Part shown: one piece after another, positions 46,070 through 53,322 of the stretch | How positions within the stretch are numbered: position 1 is the stretch's first letter | How the letters are laid out: the number at the start of each line of letters is the position of its first letter | Origin: Providencia alcalifaciens DSM 30120 | GTDB taxonomy: Bacteria > Pseudomonadota > Gammaproteobacteria > Enterobacterales > Enterobacteriaceae | NCBI RefSeq assembly: GCF_000173415.1 | Contig: NZ_ABXW01000074.1 | Location: forward strand, 38,121-102,120 | Length of the DNA stretch: 64,000 nt | Reading direction: 5' to 3' | Made by a program: the position numbers and the translations under genes | The notes under the pieces: model-generated | Told to the model about the DNA's origin: nothing | The model's database searches: none | The model's input: the letters and a program-made list of their open reading frames with translations, nothing else

Positions 46070-46294
46070 TTTAAAACACATCTTTTGTGGTAAAAGAAAT
46101 GGTGAAGGCAATTGTAGACACAAAAGGCATTGCCATTCATATCACGGATACATGTTATTTTTAGGAGAAAGATAGAAACAATAAGGTCGTAAATATCATT
46201 AGATAATGGATTTTTGGATAAGTAAAAAGTAGAATAGAGTCATTGGTATGAACACCCAATCCTAACACTTGCTGTGTCTACTGAGAGAAAAAGT
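46070..46294. other. Non-coding gap after the moron
   Basis: AT-rich gap with a possible 21-codon ORF at about 46099 (MVKAIVDTKGIAIHITDTCYF) of low confidence, and the right copy of the dispersed 35-nt repeat at 46243-46277. Confidence 0.4.
46243..46277 (+). repeat. Dispersed 34-35 nt repeat, right copy
   Basis: TTGGTATGAACACC...AACACTTGCTGTGT, ending 17 nt before the DUF1367 start codon. The partner copy is at 39500-39533. Confidence 0.6.
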
Positions 46295-46888
46295 ATGGCA
46301 CAGCATGGCTTTATCAAAATGTCTAACGATACTCTTGTACCTGCTAATCCAGCTGCGAGAGATTTTCTGCATTCAAAAATTAAATGTGGTGATGTGCTTT
46401 ATGCTGATTTTAAGAAAGCACGAAACCCACGATTCCACCGTAAATACTTCGCTTTACTCAATCTAGGGTATGAATACTGGGAACCAACCGGCGGTACCAT
46501 TTCGCCCGAAGAAAAAGAACTGGTGCGTGGTTACGTTAAATTCCTCGCTTATTACACCGATAATGATGATGCCCTCCAATCTGCCGCAGATGTTTATCTC
46601 GATGATATAGCACAGAAACGCGCCCATAATATATCAGCGGCTAAATCCTTTGATGCTTTCCGTTATTGGGTAGTAGAGCAATCTGGTCACTACGAAACAT
46701 TTGAGATGCCAGACGGCAGTATTCGCCGCGTCGCTAAATCAATCAGCTTTGCCAAAATGGATGACCTAGCCTTTGGCGAACTCTACAAAGCCACGCTTGA
46801 TGTGCTTTGGAACTTCATTCTATTCCGTAAATTCCCAACCCAAGAAGCCGCTGAAAATGCTGCAGCTCAGTTGCTCGATTTCACCTAA
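46295..46888 (+). CDS. DUF1367-family phage protein
   Basis: Matches the DUF1367 pattern seen in lambdoid nin regions: KCGDVLYADFKKARNPRFHRKYFALLNLGYEYWEPTGG and LYKATLDVLWNFILFRKF. 197 residues from the ATG at 46295. The frame also opens from a GTG seven codons earlier. Family function is unknown; the position suggests a recombination or DNA-metabolism accessory. Confidence 0.85.
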   Translation: MAQHGFIKMSNDTLVPANPAARDFLHSKIKCGDVLYADFKKARNPRFHRKYFALLNLGYEYWEPTGGTISPEEKELVRGYVKFLAYYTDNDDALQSAADVYLDDIAQKRAHNISAAKSFDAFRYWVVEQSGHYETFEMPDGSIRRVAKSISFAKMDDLAFGELYKATLDVLWNFILFRKFPTQEAAENAAAQLLDFT

Positions 46889-46902
46889 TTGGAGCAAGGA
46901 AT

Positions 46903-47766
46903 ATGTTAGAAATTTTCAAAGATAAGAAGTATCACGTTGTGAGTTTTTCAGGTGGTAGAACGTCAGCCTATCTCACTCACTTGTTAAAACAAATAGGGGA
47001 AAAAGAAAGTCTTAATGTGAAATTTTTATTTATGGATACGGGAGCTGAGCATCCTAAAACATATGAGTTTATTCGTAACGTAGCTAAGAATTGGAACATT
47101 GATCTTGTGTGTTTGCGACTTGTTATTGATCCGCAACTGGGGAAGGCGAATACATATAAAGTTATTAGCATTAATGAAATATGTCATGACCTACAGCCTT
47201 GGGTGGATGCTTGCAGCAAATATGGTACGCCGTACATTCATGGTCCATTTTGCACTAGAACAATGAAGCTAGAAACCTTTGAACGATATTGCAGAGAAAC
47301 CTTTGGTGATGATTATCACACATGGATAGGTATAAGAGCCGATGAACCCAAACGTTTAAAACATAGAGATAACATTTCTTACCTAGCTGACATCAGTAAC
47401 TTTGATAAACAAGATGTACTGAACTGGTGGAAGAACCAATCATTTGATCTTGATATTCCAGAGCATCTTGGTAATTGCGTTTTTTGCATTAAGAAAGGCG
47501 TGAATAAGATCGCACTGGCAACTCGTGATGAACCGAATTTAGCTAAGCAATTCTTAGATGTTATCACTAGTAAATCTGTAAGGACTGTAGAACGCCGGAA
47601 GCAAGAAAATAAAATCATGTACAGAGGAAACCTTTCTTTAGAAAACATCATTGAGATGTATTCAGCACAAGAATATGAGGAGATTGCTGCAACTATAAGA
47701 GGAATGAAAGGATATGAATCAGGATCATGCTCGGAATCGTGCGAAATATCAGAGTTAATGAATTAG
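46903..47766 (+). CDS. Phage PAPS-reductase-like PP-loop protein
   Basis: Phosphoadenosine-phosphosulfate reductase family. The PP-loop VVSFSGGRTSAYLTH is at residues 12-26, followed by FLFMDTGAEHPKTYEF. A Cys-rich segment is at GNCVFCIKKG and another at the C-terminus (SGSCSESCEIS). Such proteins activate ATP for sulfur or nucleotide chemistry. Phage members are not known to make sulfite and may modify nucleic acid. No Dnd-like partners are present. GGAGCAAGG precedes the ATG. Confidence 0.8.
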   Translation: MLEIFKDKKYHVVSFSGGRTSAYLTHLLKQIGEKESLNVKFLFMDTGAEHPKTYEFIRNVAKNWNIDLVCLRLVIDPQLGKANTYKVISINEICHDLQPWVDACSKYGTPYIHGPFCTRTMKLETFERYCRETFGDDYHTWIGIRADEPKRLKHRDNISYLADISNFDKQDVLNWWKNQSFDLDIPEHLGNCVFCIKKGVNKIALATRDEPNLAKQFLDVITSKSVRTVERRKQENKIMYRGNLSLENIIEMYSAQEYEEIAATIRGMKGYESGSCSESCEISELMN

Positions 47767-47780
47767 AGGCAAGACCAATG
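47764..47780 (+). promoter_or_regulatory. Translation-start cassette, copy 7
   Basis: TAGAGGCAAGACCAATG, beginning with the stop codon of the upstream gene and ending with the start codon of the next. Confidence 0.75.
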
Positions 47781-48092
47781 ACCAAAAAATCAAAGACCAA
47801 AGAAGATAAACAGTGGCTATCAGATGTAGCGGAACTCGGCTGTATTTGCTGTCGCAATATGGGATATGGGGCAAGTCTCGCGGAAATTCATCACGTGAGA
47901 ACGGGGCAGGGCATGGCTCAACGAGCTAGCCACAAAGATGTTTTACCGTTATGTCCACCTCACCACCGCGCCAGCTATGACACTGGATTTCATGCAGCGC
48001 CTAAATCATGGCAAGAAATTCACGGTACGGAAGTAGAGTTGCTCGAGCAAACCAAAATTGAAGTAATGGCATTACGCGCTTGTCGCGTCTAG
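47778..48092 (+). CDS. Ref-like HNH nuclease-domain protein
   Basis: 104 residues matching the C-terminal domain of phage P1 Ref and related DUF968-type proteins: LGCICCRNMGYGASLAEIHHVRTGQGMAQRASHKDVLPLCPPHHR. Zinc-binding Cys pairs and the HH of the HNH fold are intact. Ref is a RecA-dependent nuclease, so this may act in recombination. It starts in a translation cassette. Confidence 0.8.
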   Translation: MTKKSKTKEDKQWLSDVAELGCICCRNMGYGASLAEIHHVRTGQGMAQRASHKDVLPLCPPHHRASYDTGFHAAPKSWQEIHGTEVELLEQTKIEVMALRACRV

Positions 48093-48126
48093 CAATATTG
48101 ATAAATAAAGAAGTTGAGGTATTAAC

Positions 48127-48678
48127 ATGATATATCCAGAGACAAGCGGCAAGAGTGGTGAACATTTAAGATTGCGCACATTAGAGAGTACGTGGATCCG
48201 TGGGAGATTAACAATGTGGGGTTGTTGGTCTGCGTTTAGCAAATCCCCTAAAGCTGCAGGTATTTTTCAGCGATTATTAACAGAACCGAAAATTACAAAG
48301 AAAGCCCTTAAAGATGCAATGCAAAGAATGAAAAAAGAAGGACTATCAGAGGAAACCTTGCAGCTTTTTTTGGAAGAGTACCAGGATAAAAAAACACTTA
48401 GCAATATGTGGTTCTGCAGTGATACCGAAGGTGGGAAAATGGATAAGGTAATAAGCGCTGTTTTTGCACATGATCAAGGATTGTTAAATGTCTTGAAGCA
48501 GCATTATATATACAAAAAATCCTATTATGCACTAGCTCTTGAATTACATGAGAGTAAGCCATCTATATCATTATCAACGTGTAGAAGGCGAATTAAGGCT
48601 TGGTTATCTATTGCTGAATTTATGCTTTATCGACCAATGTGCGATGAATTTGACCGGGGTTATCATTATTCAGAATAA
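48127..48678 (+). CDS. Q-type antitermination protein (DUF1133-like)
   Basis: 183 residues. The start MIYPETSGKSGEHLRLRTLESTWIRGRLTMWG and the basic HTH-like end SKPSISLSTCRRRIKAWLSIAEFMLYRPMC match lambdoid late-gene antiterminators of the DUF1133 group. It lies at the end of the early right operon, immediately before a promoter-terminator pair, exactly where Q is expected. It should let RNA polymerase read through into the lysis and head genes. Confidence 0.8.
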   Translation: MIYPETSGKSGEHLRLRTLESTWIRGRLTMWGCWSAFSKSPKAAGIFQRLLTEPKITKKALKDAMQRMKKEGLSEETLQLFLEEYQDKKTLSNMWFCSDTEGGKMDKVISAVFAHDQGLLNVLKQHYIYKKSYYALALELHESKPSISLSTCRRRIKAWLSIAEFMLYRPMCDEFDRGYHYSE

Positions 48679-48682
48679 ATCA

Positions 48683-48710
48683 TTGACTTTTTGAACAATG
48701 AAGTTAGTAT
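48683..48710 (+). promoter_or_regulatory. Predicted late promoter pR'
   Basis: TTGACT (48683-48688), 16 bp, TAGTAT (48705-48710), just downstream of the Q-type gene and about 50 nt before an intrinsic terminator. Confidence 0.6.
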
Positions 48711-48759
48711 TTTGGTATACGCTGCGCGAAGCTATACACGCAAAGCAGTAAAGGAATTG

Positions 48760-48787
48760 AAAACCTCGCCATTGTGCGGGGTTTTTT
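48760..48787 (+). terminator. Predicted tR' terminator
   Basis: AAAACCTCGC pairs with GCGGGGTTTT, then a T-run. The spacing from pR' fits the lambda arrangement in which Q overcomes this terminator. Confidence 0.8.
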
Positions 48788-48869
48788 GCTTTATACAAAT
48801 GATTTTATTTAAATTAGTTATTAAGATAGCAATACCAATATTGGTTAATGTAATTGCCAGAGAGGTATT

Positions 48870-49100
48870 ATGTACGAGTTAATAACGATAGATGTTTCAT
48901 CATATCCACCAAAAGGTCTTGGGGTTAAGACGTACAAAACGCATCCAAGAATTGGTGAGTGGATTGAAATGGAAGTTCTTGGGGTGGGCACTATGTTTGA
49001 GGTTGTTATGGTTGCCCATGCAGATAATGGAGTTGGGTCAGATATATATGTAAAAAATGTAGGACCAACTTCAGAGTCTGTTAAAAACATTTGTAATTAA
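48870..49100 (+). CDS. Phage protein of unknown function (76 aa)
   Basis: Small probable beta-barrel protein (IGEWIEMEVLGVGTMFEVVMVAHADNGVGSDIYVKNVGP). AGAGAGG lies upstream of the ATG. It lies between tR' and the lysis genes and is followed by its own terminator. I do not recognise the family. Confidence 0.65.
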   Translation: MYELITIDVSSYPPKGLGVKTYKTHPRIGEWIEMEVLGVGTMFEVVMVAHADNGVGSDIYVKNVGPTSESVKNICN

Positions 49101-49126
49101 TAAAACTGCATTTATTTAAATCACCT

Positions 49127-49152
49127 CAAGGGTCACTTCGGTGACCTTTTTT
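49127..49152 (+). terminator. Intrinsic terminator before the lysis genes
   Basis: GGTCAC-TTCG-GTGACC followed by six T residues. Confidence 0.85.
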
Positions 49153-49184
49153 ATTATCTAAATTCCATAGAGAACAAATTATTT

Positions 49185-49598
49185 ATGAGCACATCAATAG
49201 GGATAACCCTCGGTGCTGCTGGTGGCGGTGCTATGGGTGGGTTCCTTATTGGTGCCGACTATGGCGTCGTGCTGGGAGCTATTATCGGAGCATCAGCCTC
49301 AGTCATTGCATCCAGAGATAATAACCGACGAAAGATACTTCATTTCATTTTAGCTCTTGGTGCGGGGATCCTTATTGCTAAAGAGGCTTCCGATGTTATT
49401 TCGCAGATATGGAGTTGGGATATTAGCCCCAAAATAATGGCAATTGTTATTTCGGCATTGCTTATCCCGGTCCTCGTTCTTGCAGCAAATAGAGATAACC
49501 TCAAAAAACTATTTAGCCGGATCTTTACCTCGATAGATAAAAACTTCAGCAGTATTACGCAAGCCATCAAAGATTGGCGAAATAAAGGAGGTAGCTAA
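49185..49598 (+). CDS. Holin-like membrane protein 1
   Basis: 137 residues with glycine-rich hydrophobic segments (about 5-45), two further membrane segments (about 50-65 and 84-104) and a basic C-terminal tail (KDWRNKGG). Position immediately before the endolysin indicates a holin, which would form membrane lesions to time lysis. The stop overlaps the next start (TAATG). Confidence 0.65.
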   Translation: MSTSIGITLGAAGGGAMGGFLIGADYGVVLGAIIGASASVIASRDNNRRKILHFILALGAGILIAKEASDVISQIWSWDISPKIMAIVISALLIPVLVLAANRDNLKKLFSRIFTSIDKNFSSITQAIKDWRNKGGS

Positions 49599-49966
49599 TG
49601 AATACCGTCCTTAATTACTTAAATAGCATTTCGCTCTGGGTAGACAGTCACCCACTTGAAACAGTCGATATTTTTCTTTTGCTAGCGTCTGCGGTAACGG
49701 TATTTCTTTGTCGGTATGCAAAACATCGTGACTCTATTGTTGGTACCGCTCTGTTTATTTGCTGGGTTTATCAAATATACGAAACTTTAGTTGGTGAGCG
49801 TATTTCAGCGCCATCAGATGTGCTTTTTGATGGCGTTATCTTCCTCGTTATTTTCTCTGCCGGTGGCAACATTATGTCCATTGTTGTTATCAGCAAACTT
49901 ATAGAAAAAGTTAAATCAATCTGGTTGCTGATGATGCGACCGTTTACGTTTAAGGTGAAGAAATGA
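49598..49966 (+). CDS. Holin-like membrane protein 2 (holin or antiholin)
   Basis: 122 residues with three hydrophobic segments (about 22-40, 46-62, 75-100) and a basic tail (RPFTFKVKK). Translationally coupled to holin-like protein 1 and overlapping the endolysin by 4 nt. One of the pair may be an antiholin. The sequence does not say which. Confidence 0.65.
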   Translation: MNTVLNYLNSISLWVDSHPLETVDIFLLLASAVTVFLCRYAKHRDSIVGTALFICWVYQIYETLVGERISAPSDVLFDGVIFLVIFSAGGNIMSIVVISKLIEKVKSIWLLMMRPFTFKVKK

Positions 49967-50445
49967 CAGAACCTAAATGGCTCCTTGAAGCCAGAAAAGA
50001 AATTGGTGTATCTGAACATACCGATTCAGGCTCAAAAGCAGTCGACCAGATGTGGATTGATAGTAAGTTGCGCGGCTTAGTTGGCACGGCTCGTAAAGTT
50101 CCTTGGTGTGCTGGCTTCGTCAATGCCATGTTAGAGCGTGCTGGTGTTCGTTCGACTCGTTCAGACTCATCACGTTCATACCTGAATTACGGTGTTAAAT
50201 TATCCGAACCTAAATATGGGTGCATTGTAACTTTCTCTCGTGATGGTGGTGGTCATGTCGGTTTCGTTGTTGGCAAAACAGAATCAGGCTCATTAATGGT
50301 ATTGGGCGGTAATCAATCCGATGCTGTTAACATCAAAGCGTTTAAGACGGACCGTGTAACTGGTTACTGTTATCCAGAAGGCGTGGAAATCGATACCCGA
50401 CCGCTGCCAATCGGTGATGCTGCGCTGTCAGTTAAAGAATCTTGA
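49963..50445 (+). CDS. Endolysin (TIGR02594-type CHAP/NlpC-P60-like peptidase)
   Basis: 160 residues. The catalytic Cys is in KVPWCAGFVNAMLERAG and the His in GGHVGFVVGKTE, both diagnostic of TIGR02594 phage lysins, which cleave peptidoglycan peptide bonds. No signal peptide, so release depends on the adjacent holin. Confidence 0.88.
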   Translation: MTEPKWLLEARKEIGVSEHTDSGSKAVDQMWIDSKLRGLVGTARKVPWCAGFVNAMLERAGVRSTRSDSSRSYLNYGVKLSEPKYGCIVTFSRDGGGHVGFVVGKTESGSLMVLGGNQSDAVNIKAFKTDRVTGYCYPEGVEIDTRPLPIGDAALSVKES

Positions 50446-50446
50446 T

Positions 50447-50986
50447 ATGAGTACGCTGACTAAAGTATTAGCTGGTGTTTGTGTGATCCTCGCGGTGTGG
50501 TTGGGTTGGGTGATTCGTGACTATGGTGATTTGAAGGGCGATTACACCGCACTGGAAAAAGATAATACTCAGCTAAAAGGGGATAACACGCAGCAAGCTA
50601 AAGTTATTGCCACCCAGTCATTTGAGTTTAATCGTTTTAACCAAATAGCCACCACCGCTTATCGTTATGGGATTTCCACTGATGCGAACTCAGAAAATAG
50701 AGTTATTGAGTACAGGAAAATACTTCAAAAAGAGCCTACCTGTGATTTGTACATTCCTGATGATATTGGTAACAGGTTGTACAACTACACAAAAGGTTTA
50801 CGTTCCAGCGCAATGCACACCGATACCGGAGTCGTTAACCGAGCCGATGATAGTGCCATTACCTCCAGCAAGATAACGTATTGCCAAGCTGTTTACTGGA
50901 TAGACCCATTAATATCAACCATTGATGGTGGCAATGCACGATTTAAAGCCATTAGGGATATTGAGCAACAGCGAGCTTCCAAATAA
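50447..50986 (+). CDS. Inner-membrane spanin Rz-like
   Basis: An N-terminal membrane anchor (about residues 6-22, VLAGVCVILAVWLGWVI) precedes a repetitive coiled coil (LKGDYTALEKDNTQLKGDNTQQAK), then a periplasmic domain with two cysteines. It fuses the membranes at lysis together with the nested Rz1. The ATG at 50447 directly follows the endolysin stop. An upstream in-frame ATG lies inside the endolysin gene. Confidence 0.8.
   Translation: MSTLTKVLAGVCVILAVWLGWVIRDYGDLKGDYTALEKDNTQLKGDNTQQAKVIATQSFEFNRFNQIATTAYRYGISTDANSENRVIEYRKILQKEPTCDLYIPDDIGNRLYNYTKGLRSSAMHTDTGVVNRADDSAITSSKITYCQAVYWIDPLISTIDGGNARFKAIRDIEQQRASK
50682..50876 (+). CDS. Outer-membrane spanin Rz1-like lipoprotein nested in Rz
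   Basis: Lies in a different frame inside the Rz gene. A basic N-terminus and hydrophobic segment end in the lipobox LVTGC. The mature part is short and proline-rich (VPAQCTPIPESLTEPMIVPLPPAR), as in Rz1 proteins. The start is uncertain: ATGs at 50667 and 50682 and a later TTG are possible. A nested Rz/Rz1 pair is the lambda arrangement. Confidence 0.75.
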   Translation: MRTQKIELLSTGKYFKKSLPVICTFLMILVTGCTTTQKVYVPAQCTPIPESLTEPMIVPLPPAR

Positions 50987-51047
50987 ACATCTACAAACGT
51001 CATTCATAGAGTGGCGTTGATAGAGATTTATACAGGAGATAAACACG

Positions 51048-52034
51048 ATGGCTAAACCGGATTGGGGGACGCTACAGCAACAGTTCCTCGCCGAACATGC
51101 TATATCAGGAATATCCCCTAAAGAGTGGTGTGAAGACCAGGGACTCAATTACTCAACAGCAAGGCGATATATAAAAAAGCCGGCTGCGCAATCTGCGCAA
51201 AAAACTGCGCACAAAAAATTGCGCACTGCGCAGACTGAAGATAGCGCAAAGTCGTTATCGAAAGACAAAGAGCTTACCCCACAGCAAAAGCGGTTTGTTG
51301 TTGAATATCTGATAGATGGTAACGCAACACAAGCAGCGATAAGAGCTGGTTATAGTGATGAAAGCTACGGTAGACAACTCCTCACGATTCCTCACGTTGC
51401 AAATGAAATTGCGCACCAGCAGCAACAGTCTTTATCACGCACATTAATTAAAGCTGATGAGGTACTTGCTAAGGCATGGAGTCTTGCAACATTTGATGCC
51501 AATGAACTGTCTCAATATCGACGTGGTTGTTGTCGTCATTGTTGGGGATTCGGTTATCAGTACCAGTGGCGGGACGCCGTTGAATTCGAAGAAAAGCGAC
51601 TAGAGGCAGTCGAAAGAAAAAAAAGGGCTCCTGAAGATACCGGTGGATATGGTTATAACCACACAAAGGAACCCAATCCTCTATGTCCACGATGCAATGG
51701 CGAAGGCATTGGACAGCCATTCTTTCCTGATACCCGTAAACTTAATTCTGATGCGGCATTAGCCTACTCGGGTGTTAAGTTGGGTAAAAACGGTGTTGAG
51801 ATACTCTCAATAAATAGAGAGCGAATGTTTGAAGCGATAATGAAACGTCTAGGTCTTGCTGATAGTGAGGCAGCTCAGCGCATTCTAGAAATAGAACTTG
51901 AGCGCAGGCAATTAGAAGTTGAGAAGCTACGCAAAGAGCTTGCTGATAATGCTGACGATGATAACCCAACTCCAGTAGCGATTAATATCAACGTTGTCGA
52001 TGCGAGGGCGGATGATGATAGCACCGACACTTAA
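51048..52034 (+). CDS. Terminase small subunit
   Basis: 328 residues. The N-terminal HTH (ISPKEWCEDQGLNYSTARRYIKK) is followed by a low-complexity linker encoded by TGCGCA repeats. The terminase_2 HTH follows (LTPQQKRFVVEYLIDGNATQAAIRAGYSDESYGRQLL). A zinc finger (CRHCWG...CPRCNG) and a helical oligomerisation tail end the protein. It recognises viral DNA for packaging. Its end overlaps the large subunit. Confidence 0.88.
   Translation: MAKPDWGTLQQQFLAEHAISGISPKEWCEDQGLNYSTARRYIKKPAAQSAQKTAHKKLRTAQTEDSAKSLSKDKELTPQQKRFVVEYLIDGNATQAAIRAGYSDESYGRQLLTIPHVANEIAHQQQQSLSRTLIKADEVLAKAWSLATFDANELSQYRRGCCRHCWGFGYQYQWRDAVEFEEKRLEAVERKKRAPEDTGGYGYNHTKEPNPLCPRCNGEGIGQPFFPDTRKLNSDAALAYSGVKLGKNGVEILSINRERMFEAIMKRLGLADSEAAQRILEIELERRQLEVEKLRKELADNADDDNPTPVAININVVDARADDDSTDT
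51185..51232. repeat. TGCGCA repeat cluster, candidate pac site
   Basis: Five TGCGCA palindromes (51185, 51194, 51206, 51220, 51227) in 48 bp inside the small terminase gene. P22 also carries pac inside its small terminase gene. Confidence 0.45.
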
Positions 52035-53322
52035 TATCCCTCAGGCGCGATTCTTGGCAATGCCTCATAAGTTTAAAGCGTACGTGGCTGGGTTTGGCTC
52101 TGGTAAGACTTGGGTCGGTTGTGGTGGTATATGCAAGGGGATGTGGGAATTCCCTAAAATTAATCAGGGTTACTTTGCACCTACCTATCCGCAGATAAGA
52201 GATATTTTCTACCCAACCATTGAAGAAGTAGCTCTTGATTGGGGATTGAAAGTTAATATCGTTGAAAGTAATAAAGAGGTTCATTTTTACGAGGGGCGAC
52301 GATACAGAGGAACGGTTATTTGCCGGTCAATGGAAAAGCCGGAGACAATAGTAGGCTTCAAGATAGGTAATGCGCTTATCGATGAACTTGATGTAATGAA
52401 GTCTGACAAGGCGCAGAAGGCTTGGCGAAAAATCATTGCTCGTATGCGTTATAACGTTGCCGGCTTGCGTAATGGTATTGATGTCACGACAACCCCCGAG
52501 GGCTTTAAGTTTGTTTATCAGCAATTCGTCAAGGCAGTAAGAGACAAACCTGAGCTAAGTACATTATATGGAATTGTACAAGCATCAACCTTTGACAATG
52601 AAAAGAATCTACCGGCTGATTATATACCTTCGCTAATGAGCTCCTATCCTCCGGAGTTAATTAAAGCTTATTTAAAAGGGCAATTCACCAACTTAACAAG
52701 CGGTACCATTTACCACACCTTCGATAGAAAGCTGAATAATTCAGAGGAGGAGGAACAGCCGGGTGAGACACTTTATATAGGCATGGACTTTAACGTTGGA
52801 AAAATGGCGGGGATTGTTCACGTTCTTCGTTTAGGCTTACCTCATGCAGTTACCGAAATCATTAACGCCTATGATACGCCAGATATGGTGAGGATCATTA
52901 AAGAGCGCTTTTGGCTTTATGACGGTTCAGACTATAAAAAAGTTCGTGAAATATATATTTACCCAGATGCTTCTGGTGACTCGCGTAAATCAAATAATGC
53001 TAGTTCAACGGATATCGCGCAGTTAAGACAGGCTGGCTTTCATGTCATTGTTAATGACTCTAACCCTCCCGTAAAAGATCGCATTAACTCTATGAATGCA
53101 ATGTTTTGTAATGCGAAAGGGGAGCGGCGTTATAAGGTCAATGTTAAACGCTGTCCGGTCTACACGGAATCGTTAGAACAGCAGGTGTGGGATCCTACTA
53201 GTGGTGAGCCAGATAAAAAATCAGGTAATGACCATCCTAATGATGGCGCCGGTTATTACATCATTAAGCAATTCCCTATTGTTAAACCAGCCTTTGATAT
53301 TAATTTAGGAACAACCTTCTGA
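52012..53322 (+). CDS. Terminase large subunit
   Basis: Packaging motor and nuclease. Walker A is AGFGSGKTW and Walker B NALIDELDV. The RNase H-like nuclease domain has MDFNVG, IYPDASG and the late Asp in NDHPNDGAGYY. 436 residues from the ATG at 52012; a second ATG follows at once. It overlaps the small subunit by 23 nt. Headful packaging is plausible. Confidence 0.93.
   Translation: MMIAPTLNIPQARFLAMPHKFKAYVAGFGSGKTWVGCGGICKGMWEFPKINQGYFAPTYPQIRDIFYPTIEEVALDWGLKVNIVESNKEVHFYEGRRYRGTVICRSMEKPETIVGFKIGNALIDELDVMKSDKAQKAWRKIIARMRYNVAGLRNGIDVTTTPEGFKFVYQQFVKAVRDKPELSTLYGIVQASTFDNEKNLPADYIPSLMSSYPPELIKAYLKGQFTNLTSGTIYHTFDRKLNNSEEEEQPGETLYIGMDFNVGKMAGIVHVLRLGLPHAVTEIINAYDTPDMVRIIKERFWLYDGSDYKKVREIYIYPDASGDSRKSNNASSTDIAQLRQAGFHVIVNDSNPPVKDRINSMNAMFCNAKGERRYKVNVKRCPVYTESLEQQVWDPTSGEPDKKSGNDHPNDGAGYYIIKQFPIVKPAFDINLGTTF

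Noticed and set aside
46274..46294. GTG start extending the DUF1367 protein by seven codons
   Set aside because: These codons overlap the dispersed repeat, and the family begins at the later ATG (MAQHGF).
50447..50876. Nested frame in the Rz gene as a simple shadow ORF
   Set aside because: Initially suspected as a shadow, but a lipobox and proline-rich tail identify it as Rz1, so it was kept as a gene.
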